NCBI GenBank assembly: GCA_947184155.2
Contig: CAMXCT020003669.1
Location: 380,001-444,000, forward strand
DNA: 64,000 nucleotides
Direction of reading: 5' to 3'
Source: Cladocopium goreaui
Lineage: Eukaryota > Sar > Dinophyceae > Suessiales > Symbiodiniaceae
Notes under the pieces: model-generated
Databases searched by the model: none
What the model was told of the DNA's origin: nothing
What the model saw: only the letters and a program-made list of their open reading frames with translations
Translations under genes and position numbers: made by a program
Shown: in pieces, positions 32,201 through 42,453 of the stretch
How the letters are laid out: each line of letters begins with the position of its first letter
Numbering within the stretch: position 1 is the stretch's first letter

Positions 32201-33344
32201 TGAAGGCTTGCCATATCAGTGAGACCGAAAATTGGATTTCCATTCTGTGAGGTTGGCCTACTCCATTGGCTGTGGCTACAACAGCGTGAAGCATTCTCGG
32301 CTGATTGCTGGAACATACGATTCAAACTTGGTTGCGAATCTAGTCTTGGTTAGCTGTTTCACCCTTGTGATCCAACAATATATCAACACATTGTTTGGAA
32401 GCTCGAAAACATTGCTTGAGGAATGATCGAGAACGAGGGTTGCACGAACGCGCAATACGGTCTGGTGTTGCATTTCCATGCCCTATCACTTGGATTTCGG
32501 TACCCATGAAAAAGGACCCTGATGATGATGAATATGAGATTGTGCAGTGGCCGGTATTCCTACCCTTTGATTTTGTATCTCATTTGATTTATTCATGTTT
32601 TTTTTAGTTGACCTCGAACTTGTATATAAGACAATGGGAAAATCCTCACATGTATGCCTGTCCTGTACTTGGGTCCCAGGCTGCCACACTGGTCTCTGAA
32701 GGTTTCCTGAGCAGCTTGGTCTCTGACTGGGGTGAACTGCCAAACTATTGGAGGTCCATGCTTCGTGACTTTCCGGGCCACCCGGTGATCGAATCAGACC
32801 CTACACTATCTTCATCTGCTGGAGTCACACTGTATGGATTCCTGGATCAATATATTGAATGATTTCCATTCACAATTTTTTTCATTCACTATTTTATTCC
32901 TGGTGTCAATTCAAAAATGCGATGATTCCTTCAACAAATTGTTGAGCCAAGGTGATGAAATTGATGGTTTAGGTGGTGACAGCTGGATGTTTCTACTGTG
33001 GGCCCCCGACAATTCGAAGCATCGGACGCGCAGCACATCATCTAGGTTTCCAATGTGTGTTCTTCCTGCTAGCCTTTATGCCTTTGATGGTAGCACGAAT
33101 CTTACGTTGCAGTCTGTGACAGCCCAGCTATGTGCATCGTTCAACAAACTTTGTGATGAAGGACTGCCTATCCGTGACCTTCCTTCGCTTGGAAGTAGAA
33201 CTGTAGCTTGAAGTATATAAACGATAACTTGTTTCAAATTTTGAAGTTCAGAAACTTTTTCAAAAGCAACAAGTGTTTACTTTATATTTATATGACGACA
33301 GCATGTTAAACTCCTGGGTTTCTGAGCCAGATCTTTCACAACAG
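29290..33344 (+). CDS. Upstream exon series of the transposase-like gene
   Basis: Short coding-like blocks alternate with AT-rich introns. Blocks: about 29313-29440; 29732-30290 (charged, Thr/Lys-Pro repeats); 30427-30590 (DLLRQWVSCKENIENVETTL); about 30695-31111 (SVRFWCSLGGKMSQ, then Ala/Lys repeats); about 31250-31390 (LPSGHALRSSLDEAKEFVEA); 31442-31500 (DVSDDDLSSFEATC); about 31640-31712 (VRKIRMLRAQARAVATELRK); about 31893-31960 (FLDAQAHGLSDFDDQLE); about 32110-32220 (AHHLLEERLDETFLVYTLL); about 32495-32570 (KKDPDDDEYEIVQWPVF); 32608-32850 (NPHMYACPVLGSQAATLV); about 32935-33211 (GDEIDGLGGDSWMFLLWAPD). Several blocks follow an AG acceptor. The last contains a GDE that could supply the first catalytic acid of a DDE domain. 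Exon ends are approximate and in-frame stops at some block ends are assumed to be intronic. Confidence 0.4.
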
Positions 33345-34360
33345 CCCAGGTGAGGCATCTTCGTGTATACTGCATGGGATTCCGTGGAGACTGGAAAGCG
33401 ACGGGTCAGATTTTCAACCTCAAACGGCATTATAATACTGACAAGGCTAGGTATTTTGACAAAACTGTTTCAAACAATTCATGGTTCACGTTCAAAACCC
33501 TGAAGGTTTGCTGGCTCTGTGATGCGTCGAAGGGTGATAACATGCGTATGTGTTTGACCCATGTGGAACCAAGTGCAGCATGGTGGGAGACTATGTATAG
33601 AACACCTCCGTGGGAAATTACACCTTCGTATGCACAGCTACGTGGTTTTCACCAGGGCATGATGATGCCTGACATGCTTCACGTATGGAGTTTAGGAGTG
33701 GCCAGGGATCTTATAGGTTCATCACTGAAAGTGATACTGCAAGTTCAGGACGTTTTTGATGGGGGAACCATCAAAGCCAGGCTCAAACAAGCTTCAGAGT
33801 CTTTGAGATCCTTTGCTCGGCGGCGCAAATACCACTTAAGAATCCGAAAGCTGACAAAATCAAAACTTACTTGGAAAACCCGTAAGTATCCAGAACTGTG
33901 TTGTAGTGGTTACGATTCTTTTGTGGTGGGATCATGGCTGGAGGAAATTTTGCAGCCACACTCTGAAAAATTCCCGGAAATCACTTCTATGTTGTGGGCC
34001 AGCAACAAGGCCGTCAGTTTGATGTATGCAGGAATTTTTTTTCTCACTCCAGGTGAGAAATCATCCCTGGAAATGCTTGGGTTTTTTTTCCTGAAGCTAT
34101 ACATCAGGATGGCCAACAAGGCTATCTCAGAACACAAGCTACTTTTTCGGGTGCGCCCGAAGTTGCACATGTTGAACCATTGTTTTTTTTCCCCACGCCG
34201 TGCGAACCCGGCTGCCTACAGCACATGGATGGATGAAGACTATCTTAAAAAAATGGGGAAGGTTCTGAATGTTGTGAACTACAAAACGGCACCTAAGCGG
34301 GTTTTACAAAGGTGGGCACTTTCATTGCCAGAGCATTTGAAAGTGACTTTGGGGGACTGA
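33345..34360 (+). CDS. DDE-transposase-like terminal exon (CMC/Plavaka-like)
   Basis: A CAACAGCCCAG acceptor ends near 33349 and the frame is open to TGA 34358-34360. Key features: VCWLCDASKG with paired cysteines, a PPW segment, MMMPDMLHVWSLGVARDL (about 33660-33715), a long helical middle, LFRVRPKLHMLNH (about 34143-34182) and TWMDEDYLKKMGKV (about 34224-34266). A D..H..LGV motif followed by PK.H...H and an acidic E resembles the second and third parts of DDE/D transposases of the CACTA/Plavaka group. The match is by pattern only. If right, this is the autonomous transposase of the 14.8-kb unit and acts on DNA ends in the nucleus. Confidence 0.45.
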
Positions 34361-34640
34361 GCGCAACTTGTGCTTGAAACGTTGGGAAAAATGAATTGCA
34401 TCCTTCGATCTCTCAGCTGTGAAACCCAATGTTTTCATGCTGTGTTTTCACACGTATACCGTACAAATAACAAATAATATGTGTGTTTTTTGTTTTTCAT
34501 GGCTAGATCCTCACCTGCCTGTTTTTGTCCCTATGTATATAGATATATACATATCGCACCAGCTACACTTCAGGGTTTTGAGTTTTTTTGACCTGCGTAG
34601 GCTGTGAAATAAACAAACCACATGCCATTAAACGTTGTAA
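34361..34640. other. 3' flank of transposase-like gene
   Basis: AT-rich, no coding signal. Contains a short TATATAGATATATACATAT tract near 34535-34553. Confidence 0.35.
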
Positions 34641-34654
34641 TTGCTTTGGTTAAG

Positions 34655-34825
34655 CCAAACAGGAAGTTTTGACTTCTAAGCTTTTGTTTTGCTCAAGACA
34701 AACAGTCCCAGGAAGTTTTGACTTCAATGGCTGCAAAAGGTTAAGACATCCCAGGAAGTTTTGACTATGTCTGCATAATTTGGTTAAGACAAACGGTCCC
34801 AGGAAGTTTTGACTTCAATGTCTGG
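34655..34825. repeat. Four copies of CCAGGAAGTTTTGACT
   Basis: Units (first copy one base shorter at its 5' end) at about 34661, 34711, 34752 and 34800 are spaced 40-50 bp, each followed by a T/A-rich spacer with GGTTAAGAC or similar. They lie just inside the right-end array and could be a second class of protein-binding repeats of the mobile unit. Confidence 0.65.
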
Positions 34826-34984
34826 TGACAGGTTTCTCTACCAGATCTTTCACTCTCACTGCACAGAGGAACTGGCCACATCATTGGTAGCGGAGCTGTA
34901 CAACATATTTACAAACAAAGACCATGCGAAACAAAATGCACCAACACTTAAACCTAAAGTTTTTGAACCCCAGAAAATTAAAAA

Positions 34985-35436
34985 AAAACGTGAAAACCCT
35001 AAAGCCCGTGAATTTCACACAATTTGATGTGAAAATTCGACCGTGATAACCTGACAAGTAAAACCTGTGAATTTCACACATTTTGGCTGTGAAAACTTTG
35101 GCTGTGGCAGCCCGACCCATGAAAACGAAGATTTTCACACATTTTGGTTGTGAAAACTTTGGCCGTGGCAAACCCGGCGTGTGAAAACCATGAATTTCAC
35201 ACATTTTAATCGTGAAACCTCTGACTGTGGCAACCCGGCACATGAAAACCGTGAAATTCACACATTTGGCCGTGAAAACCGTGAAAACCGTGAATTTCAC
35301 ACATTTGGCCGTGAAAACCCTGGACGTGTCAACCCGACCCGTGAAAAGCATGAAATTCACACCATTTGGCCGTGAAAATCACCAATGGACGTGAAAACAC
35401 CCAATGGCCATGAAAATCCGTTTTCGTGGCCGTTCA
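34985..35436. repeat. Right subterminal array, (GGC)CGTGAAAAC units
   Basis: About ten irregular units of 35-55 bp built from CGTGAAAAC, GTGAATTTCACACA and TTTGGC. GTGAATTTCAC is itself palindromic. The last units are CAATGGCCATGAAAATCC and GTTTTCGTGGCCGTTCAGGG, next to the helicase junction. Orientation is opposite to the left array. Confidence 0.75.
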
Positions 35437-35443
35437 GGGTATG

Positions 35444-38400
35444 GACCCGGTTTAAGAGTACGAATGGCTTCCCAGGGAGAAACGCATATTGATTGCGACC
35501 GGAGGCTCTGCTACGGCGGAAATGGCCATGAAGTACTCGTCTTTTAGTCTCTGGCTCTCTAAAGTCTGGCTTGCATTTATGGATGAAAGTCAACAGTACG
35601 GCAACTACCATGAAATTGCCGCTCTTGCTGCAATCCAGCAACCAGCACTGCTAGTATTTGTCAGTGACCATAGGCAAACACTTGGAGGTCTATCCAAGGG
35701 AAGGGCTGCAGCAGCGAATAGACAGAAGCTTCTTCATCGTCCCTTGGGGCTACGAGCCTTGAATCGCCCTGGCGACTATCTGCCTCCTGCCCGGCTCACC
35801 AAGTTAATTGCCCTTCTGTGGCCGGATGCGAGCCAGGACAACGACTCTGAAGTGGCGCGACTACTACTCAACCTTGGCCAAGCACCACACACAGGGACGT
35901 GGGTCACGGCAACAACTGCCCAGCATCTACCAATCTCCTTGGCGCGCCTTTTCAGTGAGGAAACGCTTAGCCACCTGAATGTTCAGAGTTGCCTGATTTC
36001 TGCAATACTCGCCGTCTTGCTTATTGCAACTGCGCCAGAAGAATTCGGCATCCCTGAGTGTACAACCACGATTGAAGCAGCCGGCCTGGATGGTCCGCAT
36101 AGATGGGGCATCATACTGCCCAACAGCTCCAGAGTGTCCCTGTTGACGTATAAAGCCATCGTCGCAGTCCGGTACCCGGAATTGGTGCTACATGATCAGG
36201 ATCCCATACAAATAGGCCATTTTGTCCCCCATGATTACACGGTTGGGCAGGGAGGATTCCGTACTGTGTTATGGGAAGTACCCAGATACTCCAGAGACCT
36301 CCTGGCGGCCATTGAGGATATCGTGGTATTTCTCAACTATCTTCAAAAGTGTTATCGAGACCTCAACCAAGGAGCGACGGCGCAGCTCCTCGTAATGTGT
36401 AATCGCACGGCAGTACACACGCAACTTCTGCAGCATGGCTTCCAGGCTGCTTGGTTTGGTGGTCTGCGGATTGCCACCACCTCGTCAGCAGCAGGAGCCA
36501 CTGCACGAATAGCTGTAGTGGTCCAGACAGGATGTGGTTTCCTCAGTGGGGGCCGGCGAGGGGCAACGGTAGAAGACAAAGAGGATTGCTTTGGACGAGC
36601 CACTGTCGCGCTCACCAGAGCCATCCAGCATACGTACATTGTCTCCCCCATTGATATGGCTGGGCTGATTGGGATGGCGCAGACGCTTGCGGTATATCAT
36701 TACGGATATTATACCCTTAAAGATCGCACTGTCCAGTTCCATGAGCCCAAGCACGTGCCATCTGATGCAGAAGCGGTCCTTGAGTGGGGCCTAGATACAC
36801 CGTTTAGTTCCCAAGACAAACCGCCTCTTGCCATAGCTATGGTTGTGACCGTGAATGGCGCGCGATCCCTTAAAAGGTTTCGATTGGTCATTGCACAGAA
36901 GTCAAAGCTGCGGCTCACACAGGAAGTCACTGCAGCGCTAGCCTCGCACAGTCGTGACCACCGCCTCACGGCGAGCAGCTTCTTTCCGTGCTCCATAGAT
37001 AGGGAATACCTCTACGGCTATGCCGGCGATGGATATCGTTCTCCGCTTTGGTTGTGTGCTTCCCACAATGGCTCCCCCGTTTTGGTACACAGGCTCAGAG
37101 GAAGCAAGATGTATTTTCATCAAGCCACCAAAGATCGGCGAATATTGCTCATCCCAGGTATCCACTATTTTGACGCACACCGACTGCAACCACTCCTATT
37201 ACAAGCTCCTGCACTGCAAATACATATGAGAGAGAGCCCTCTGGTAGGCCCGGAAGGGGCTGGCGAGCAAGTGGACGATCCCTCGTCGGACGAAGAACAA
37301 GACACCACTGCAAGTGGAACTGAGGCAGAGAGCGAAGATGATGACGAGGCTACACCTCCAGAGGAACCATGGTGCCCGCCAATCCCACCGGCCATGGATG
37401 ATCCTACGGAACAGGAAATCAAAGGTGCTGCGGACAAGTTGGCCACTATGATCAGCATTTCACAGCCTAGCGCGAGTGTTTTCTATCATCCTGACAACCT
37501 TGGAGCTCTTCCACACCTGTGGCTGCAAGCTAAGCTTACTATCTCCTTGACTTCAATGCAGGAAAAGTTTGCTCGCCTCTTCATGTCAATTGCGTCAGAA
37601 CTGTGGCTGCGGGGCGTTATTGAGACGGTTGAGGAGGTCTTCGCACACGCTGCCCGGAGTTTTACCCTCCGGCTGGCCGAAACGCTCTCGCAGTACATCT
37701 GCTCTCTTACTCGAAGAGCAGAGTCCCTGGCTACCCCAGAGACGGAGTGCCTGCTATATGCCACTTTCTGGTTTCGTCCAATCCTCTCCGAGCTCATTGT
37801 GGCAGCAAGAGAGAGTGCAGAGGTGAACCGAAAACGTGCCCCCAGCGGCCCTGTCAAAGTTGTCGTCACGAACCAGCCCCACTCGCGGCGTCACACTGGG
37901 GTCGACCTGGTTAGTGGTACTACGGCCTTATTGGCATGGTTTCCGGCGAGCTGGGCCAGCAAGATCGCGCCATGTTTCTTAGGGGAAGCTGGCGGTAACA
38001 CCCAAGCCCCACAGGAGGTCTCCTTCTCTTGTCCCCATCGAGTATTTGAAGGGCTGCAGAGAGATGCTGCTGATCAAGTCTTGCAGGCGGTTAAATTTAC
38101 TGACAAGAACGCTCCAGGACTGAGCTTGGCCTTGGATGAGGAATTTCAAGCAGCTGACTGCTTTTCAGAACTCGCCCGAGGATACACACAAGGGGTAGTT
38201 GACCCCTATATAATGATGGGCCTGCAACCCACTGGACCCACCCGAGTCAACCTGGAAATAATTGTACCATCCGCTAAAGGACTTACGCCTGAGATGTGGA
38301 AGCAGACAGCCACTTTGTGCCCGCTTGATTGGCCGTCCAATTATAGCCTTCTGAGATTGTGGCACACGCCCAAAAGTTTCCATCAATATGCTGCACAACT

Positions 38401-38740
38401 CAAGCAACAAGTACAACATCAACATATGTTCACTCACTGGGAAGTCAATCGCGCTAAGTTAGCCAGCAGAGTGTTGTTCCAACGACCAGCTTATTATCTA
38501 CCGGAACAGGTTCTGCAACAGCACGTGCGAGAGCGTGCCTTCCCTGATCGGAAACTACGCAAAAGAGCACCGGATATTGATGTAGCTGCTTTCGACGCCA
38601 AATGCAACGAAGTACGTCGCTTGGCTGCAATGAACGAAGCAGAGAATCCTGTCTCCTTTGCCATTGGGAATAGCTGGAATGATACTCTCCGAGCAGACAA
38701 ACGTCACCATCTTGAATACACTACACGGAGTCAGACATAG
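35444..38740 (+). pseudogene. Hydrolase-helicase gene, 3' segment (Walker B to end)
   Basis: In phase with 20605, the frame has a TAA at 35453-35455 and is then open for about 1095 codons to TAG 38738-38740. Walker B FMDESQQYG is at about 35576-35602, a motif-III-like SDHRQT at about 35663-35680, and a C-terminal RecA-like part contains ATVALTRAIQHTYIVSP (about 36598-36648), typical of UvrD/Upf1-like SF1 helicases. A hydrophilic acidic linker (about 37258-37360) and a roughly 450-residue C-terminal region without recognised domain follow. The long open frame suggests the disruption is recent, or that this piece is under some constraint. No ATG is evident at the start. The whole gene is non-functional as assembled. 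Confidence 0.75.
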
Positions 38741-40904
38741 CCTTCTTTCTTCCTCCTCCTCCACTTGTTCCTGGGTCGCACGCCTCGTATCACCTCATCG
38801 CTTTTCGGCCTTATCTTTGCTTCTTTTTCAGTCTGATTTTGGCCCTCCTTGTCCGCTGAGTTGGGCCCTTTTTGCTCCGGTCGAGACCTAATATTGGCTC
38901 CTCCTGTCCGGTTAGTCCCTCTCTTGTTTTGTTCACTTGGGTCTTCAGGTCCACTAGTGCATCGGTCCATAGACGCGGCAGGTGCATTGGGGTCCTCTTC
39001 TCCCTGGTGTATGTTTTGAGCTTAGTGGTATCTGTACGTGTGTGTCTGTCCGTAGACGTGACAGGTGCACTTGTACTGCCCTAATTCGTTTTGCGTTTCT
39101 TGTCTTGTTCTGCTGCACCCTCCTTCTCTCTGTCCTCATTTCACTTCGTGCCTTACTCGGGTCCTGCGCACTTTGCTCTTCAAGTGCTTTGTCTGTGCTG
39201 CCCTCTTTCGCTTTGCCTGTGTTGTCTGCCCTCCTTTGTTGTTGTTCCTGTCTCTGTCCTCCCTGCCTTCCCTGCCCCGCGAGTGGTCTTATTTGTGCTC
39301 TGGTCCAGCTTGCACCTTGGTGTGCTGGTGCCTCCCTCTGGGTATCTGGTTGCAGCTGTGACGGCTCTGTTGCCCTGCTTTCATGCTGGGAGTGTGGTTA
39401 AGCTTTGCTACCCTTCCGTCATTCGGCTCATGGCAACAAAGGCTGCTAGCCCTGTGTGGGGTTTCCACCCTCTACACCATGTCACTGGTGACGTCGGGGA
39501 GCTTAGTTCGGCCATACTGAGGTATTCATTGTGATGATGATCCAGGTCCATTTTAGACTCCGCTAAGCTGCACTATTGCTACTCTAATGTGATTGGTGCA
39601 GCCTTCTCCGCCCTGTCCTCCTCTGCCTTCCCGGCGCCCCCTTCCTGTTTGGTTGCCGCTTGGTCCTGTTGTCTCTTTGTGCTTTGTGCTGGGTTTTCCC
39701 TTCGTCTGTCTGTGTCTCTGTTGGACCTTGCGTGCTTCCTCTGCTTCCTCTGCTTGTTTGCTCTCCCCTGCTCTCACTCAGGCACAAATGAATGGAGAAT
39801 TGTTTGACTGTACGAACTTTTGTTTTCTGGATGACTTTTTGTTTGGTCGGTTTCTACACTGAATGGAGAGACACTGACACAGCACTCTTGTGACCCACTA
39901 AGGTGACTCAGGACAGCCGTATAGCCTGTGCCCGTAAAGGCTGTCCCCCCTTTGTTATTTTGCCTTTCGTGCTGGCTAATTTCTTCTTTCTGAGGGGCTG
40001 CTTTGCTCTTTTGCCTTAATTCGTTTGTTCTCTTTGGGTTCCCCTGGTGTGTCCTCTGTCTGGGTACTCTATATCGGTAGCTGAATCCAACTGAGGGGGG
40101 CGATAGTTAGCCGGCCGATGCCATGGACCAGCCTGTGCTGCAGCGAGCTTCACCGGTGCATTCCGGTGTTCCTCCCTGTAGGACAGCCTGGGGCGCCCGC
40201 GAGCAGCACAAGACTGCCAACATGGTTCGACATTGGACAGAAAGATGTGGTAACTCTGCAGCATGTCTACTCTCTGGGTGAGTGGCAATACAGCCGTAGT
40301 TTTGCTACAATGCTTGCTGGTACGTACTGCAACGCACTGCGGGTCCTTCAGGAACGATGACATCCTGCAAAGTCCTGAACAGTTCTGTAGTTTGTATCCC
40401 TTGCGAACCTGCTTTTCGAATGCTACACTGCCTACGACAGCACTGGTATCGTGGCAATTGCAAAGACATTTTTATAGATACAAGCGATTTCTGCATGTTG
40501 CTCAGCTTTGCGAATACTACCAAGTAAGTCGCTGACTGAGACCATACAATGGATGGCTGCATTTCCCCTATGAAACTAGGGGCGTGCCCCCCCTTTATTT
40601 GATTTGTTGTCGGCGATGGCATGTTTGGAAGCCGCTCCCTGGCCTTCATTGCTTCCTCTTTGTCATCACTGGCCCCCCCTTTGAAGGGGGGTTCTGACTT
40701 CATTTGACCTTGGATTTGTGATCGCAGCTGACAGTCAAGAGGATGACGTTTATGTCCATGAAGGCCCATGACGAGTTGACCTGAGAGGACTCTGAGAGAG
40801 ATTTCATCGTAGCTCTGCTTTCGTGTACAGCTTGGCCCATGCTAGGGTTAACTTCCGAGCTAGGGTCTTCATGTTTGCCTGGGTAGCTGCGATACATAAT
40901 TCAT
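38741..40904. other. Pyrimidine-rich intergenic DNA
   Basis: Long C/T-rich plus-strand runs (for example 38741-38770, 39110-39290 and 39600-39780) give open frames on both strands by composition alone. A segment at about 40200-40360 has slightly protein-like codons, but no family is recognisable. No RNA gene or defined repeat seen. Confidence 0.4.
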
Positions 40905-41238
40905 TTTTTGCATGCTTTTGCTTGTGATGCAGTGGATTTGCCACTGCGTCCATTTGCAAATCGATTCGGTGGGTGTTTTTGTTTGGGCTCTGGCCCCGTT
41001 TTTTGGGTTTTGTTGTTTTTTTTGCTGTTTGCTTCGCTTTTTCCGCTGGCGAAACGCAAGTCTGGCTGGGGGATTTGCGGGTCGTCGCTGTTTGTGTGGT
41101 TGTGGCTTTCGTTTTGTTGCTTCAATCGATTTGCTGATTCCAGGGACTTTTTGTCCTTGTACAGAGTTTTATCTGCTTACTCTCATGTAAGGACCGAGCC
41201 ATTAGCGCGACATCGGCCACACTCGAGGAAAAAAAAAA
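40905..41238 (+). mobile_element. Short retroposon (GGACCGAGCC/CGACATCGGCC family), copy 1
   Basis: The 3' end reads TAAGGACCGAGCC...GCGACATCGGCC...CGAGG followed by ten A's (41229-41238). The same 3' end closes the TSD-bounded insert at 48657-48810. A T/G-rich body lies upstream. No target duplication was found here, so the left end is a guess. Confidence 0.45.
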
Positions 41239-41249
41239 CAAGGAGGGGC

Positions 41250-41494
41250 TCTCCCAGTTATATCCCCAGAACTAACTTCAGAGTTGCTGCATTGCTTGTC
41301 CACGCTACCCGACCCATGGCCCCTGGCTAAGATCACGATCGATATGGAGAAACCTAGCCAGTGGGTTTCCAAATTGTGCCGACTCTACTTTGCTGACGAA
41401 TATGCCAGGCGAACAGTCGGACTGCCCTCGGCTACACATGTCCCAGACATTGAAACAGCGCTCCAGGCGGTCCAGAAAATCCTCCCAATTTTTT
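41250..41494 (+). pseudogene. Protein-coding fragment of unknown family
   Basis: The plus-strand frame through 41284 reads naturally (LAKITIDMEKPSQWVSKLCR...ETALQAVQKILP) until it runs into a minus-strand retroposon at 41495. A helicase-like fragment occurs beyond the retroposons at 42370, so both may belong to one decayed gene, but I could not match this part to the helicase at 35444-38740. Confidence 0.3.
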
Positions 41495-41815
41495 CCGTCC
41501 AACGCCTTCCATGGCTTCCGCCAGGTCGTTCAACATGTTTAAGAGCATGTTGCAATTGGGATTAATTGATTAATTAAGTCACGCAAAGGCCGTTCCTGTA
41601 GAGTGGCCGCAAAAGTAAACTGGTGGAGGACCGATACATAGTCCTGTGCACTGTCACGATCATCAAGAAAACCAAACAAAACACAGAGAACAAAAAACAC
41701 CAAAAACAGCCCCAAACACACACAGAACACAAACACCAAAAACAAAAAGCAAACAAACCAAAAGACAACGCAAACACAGAGCAGTGACGTGACAGGTTCC
41801 AGTTTATGGGTGAAA
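41495..41815 (-). mobile_element. Short retroposon, minus strand (CGACCTGGCGGAAGCC family)
   Basis: TTTTTTCCGTCCAACGCC, then GGCTTCCGCCAGGTCGTT at about 41495-41533, is the reverse complement of the 3' signature seen at 7937-7979 and 42324-42366. Further in, an A/C-rich tract (41675-41770) mirrors the T/G-rich body of the plus-strand copies. The 5' limit is approximate. Confidence 0.5.
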
Positions 41816-41859
41816 AGGATAGATTAATGCAAGAGGTGATAGCTTAGTATCATCTCGGT

Positions 41860-42366
41860 GCATGCATGATGACATCTTGTGTGCCATGATGACGCTGGCC
41901 CCTTACAATGGAGATCCTGGCTGGGGGGATCCCTGGTTTCCGCATGGGGCTTTGTTGCTTCTATCACCCACCTTCGTGGCCCTTTGGTGAGTTTTTGGTT
42001 TGTTCTGTTTTGTGTTTTGTTTTGGGCCATTCTCAGAATGACACATAAGATGTCATCATGCATGCAATTCCCATTGCTGGTTGCGATCACATGTCGTTTT
42101 TGTTTGGTTTTTGTTTTGGTGGTGTGTTTCGTGTTTGTTTGCTGTTTTTGCTTGGTTGTTTTTTTGTTTTGTTGTTTTTGGTTTGTTTTCTTGTTTGTTC
42201 TCTTGCTGGGACAGTTTCTGGACTGCGTACTGGTCCACAACCGGCACTTTTGTGGCGTTCTACAAATGGACAGCCCTGCATGTAAAATACAATTCAACTG
42301 TTTGCCGCGATTGAATGTGTGTAACGACCTGGCGGAAGCCATGAAGGCGTTGGACGGAAAAAAAAG
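41860..42366 (+). mobile_element. Short retroposon, plus strand (CGACCTGGCGGAAGCC family)
   Basis: Shares a 5' part with 49158-49230 (CTGGCTGGG..., CCCTGGTTTCCGCA, TGTTGCTTCTA-like), a T/G-rich middle (42090-42210), a GACTGCGTACTGGTCC segment, and the 3' signature AACGACCTGGCGGAAGCC with an A8 tail at 42359-42366. Together with the preceding copy it forms a roughly 0.85-kb inverted pair. Confidence 0.55.
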
Positions 42367-42369
42367 TTT

Positions 42370-42453
42370 CGATCCGCTTAGCGGAGAGACTTGCAAGTAT
42401 ATTTGTTCACTGGCCGCAACCTTGGCCACATCCGAAACTGAGTGTTTACTGTA
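42370..42453 (+). pseudogene. Second helicase-family fragment
   Basis: The frame reads ETCKYICSLAATLATSETEC, closely matching ETLSQYICSLTRRAESLATPETECLL in the helicase at 37680-37760. It starts at the A tail of the upstream retroposon and ends at the foldback element, which begins within the codon after LL. It is a remnant of a paralogue of the 8-38.7-kb gene. Confidence 0.55.

Larger units (their letters stand above)
20606..35443 (+). mobile_element. About 14.8-kb DNA-transposon-like unit with multi-exon genes
   Basis: It separates two helicase pieces whose frames rejoin if the unit is removed with one copy of a flanking GAC(C) repeat (20603-20606 and 35444-35447). A 3-bp duplication fits CMC/CACTA- or Harbinger-type transposases. 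Both ends carry dense repeats of one short motif in opposite orientation: TTTTCATGGC at the left (20699-21052) and GCC(A/G)TGAAAA at the right (about 34990-35430), like subterminal transposase-binding arrays. Inside, on the plus strand, are an MT-like gene and a gene ending in a transposase-like exon. No clear terminal inverted repeat is visible by eye, so exact ends are uncertain by a few bases. Confidence 0.6.

Noticed and set aside
38741-39780. Cys/Leu/Ser-rich plus-strand and Glu/Arg/Gly-rich minus-strand ORFs
   Set aside because: Both strands are open because of pyrimidine bias. No conserved motif and no consistent start or stop.
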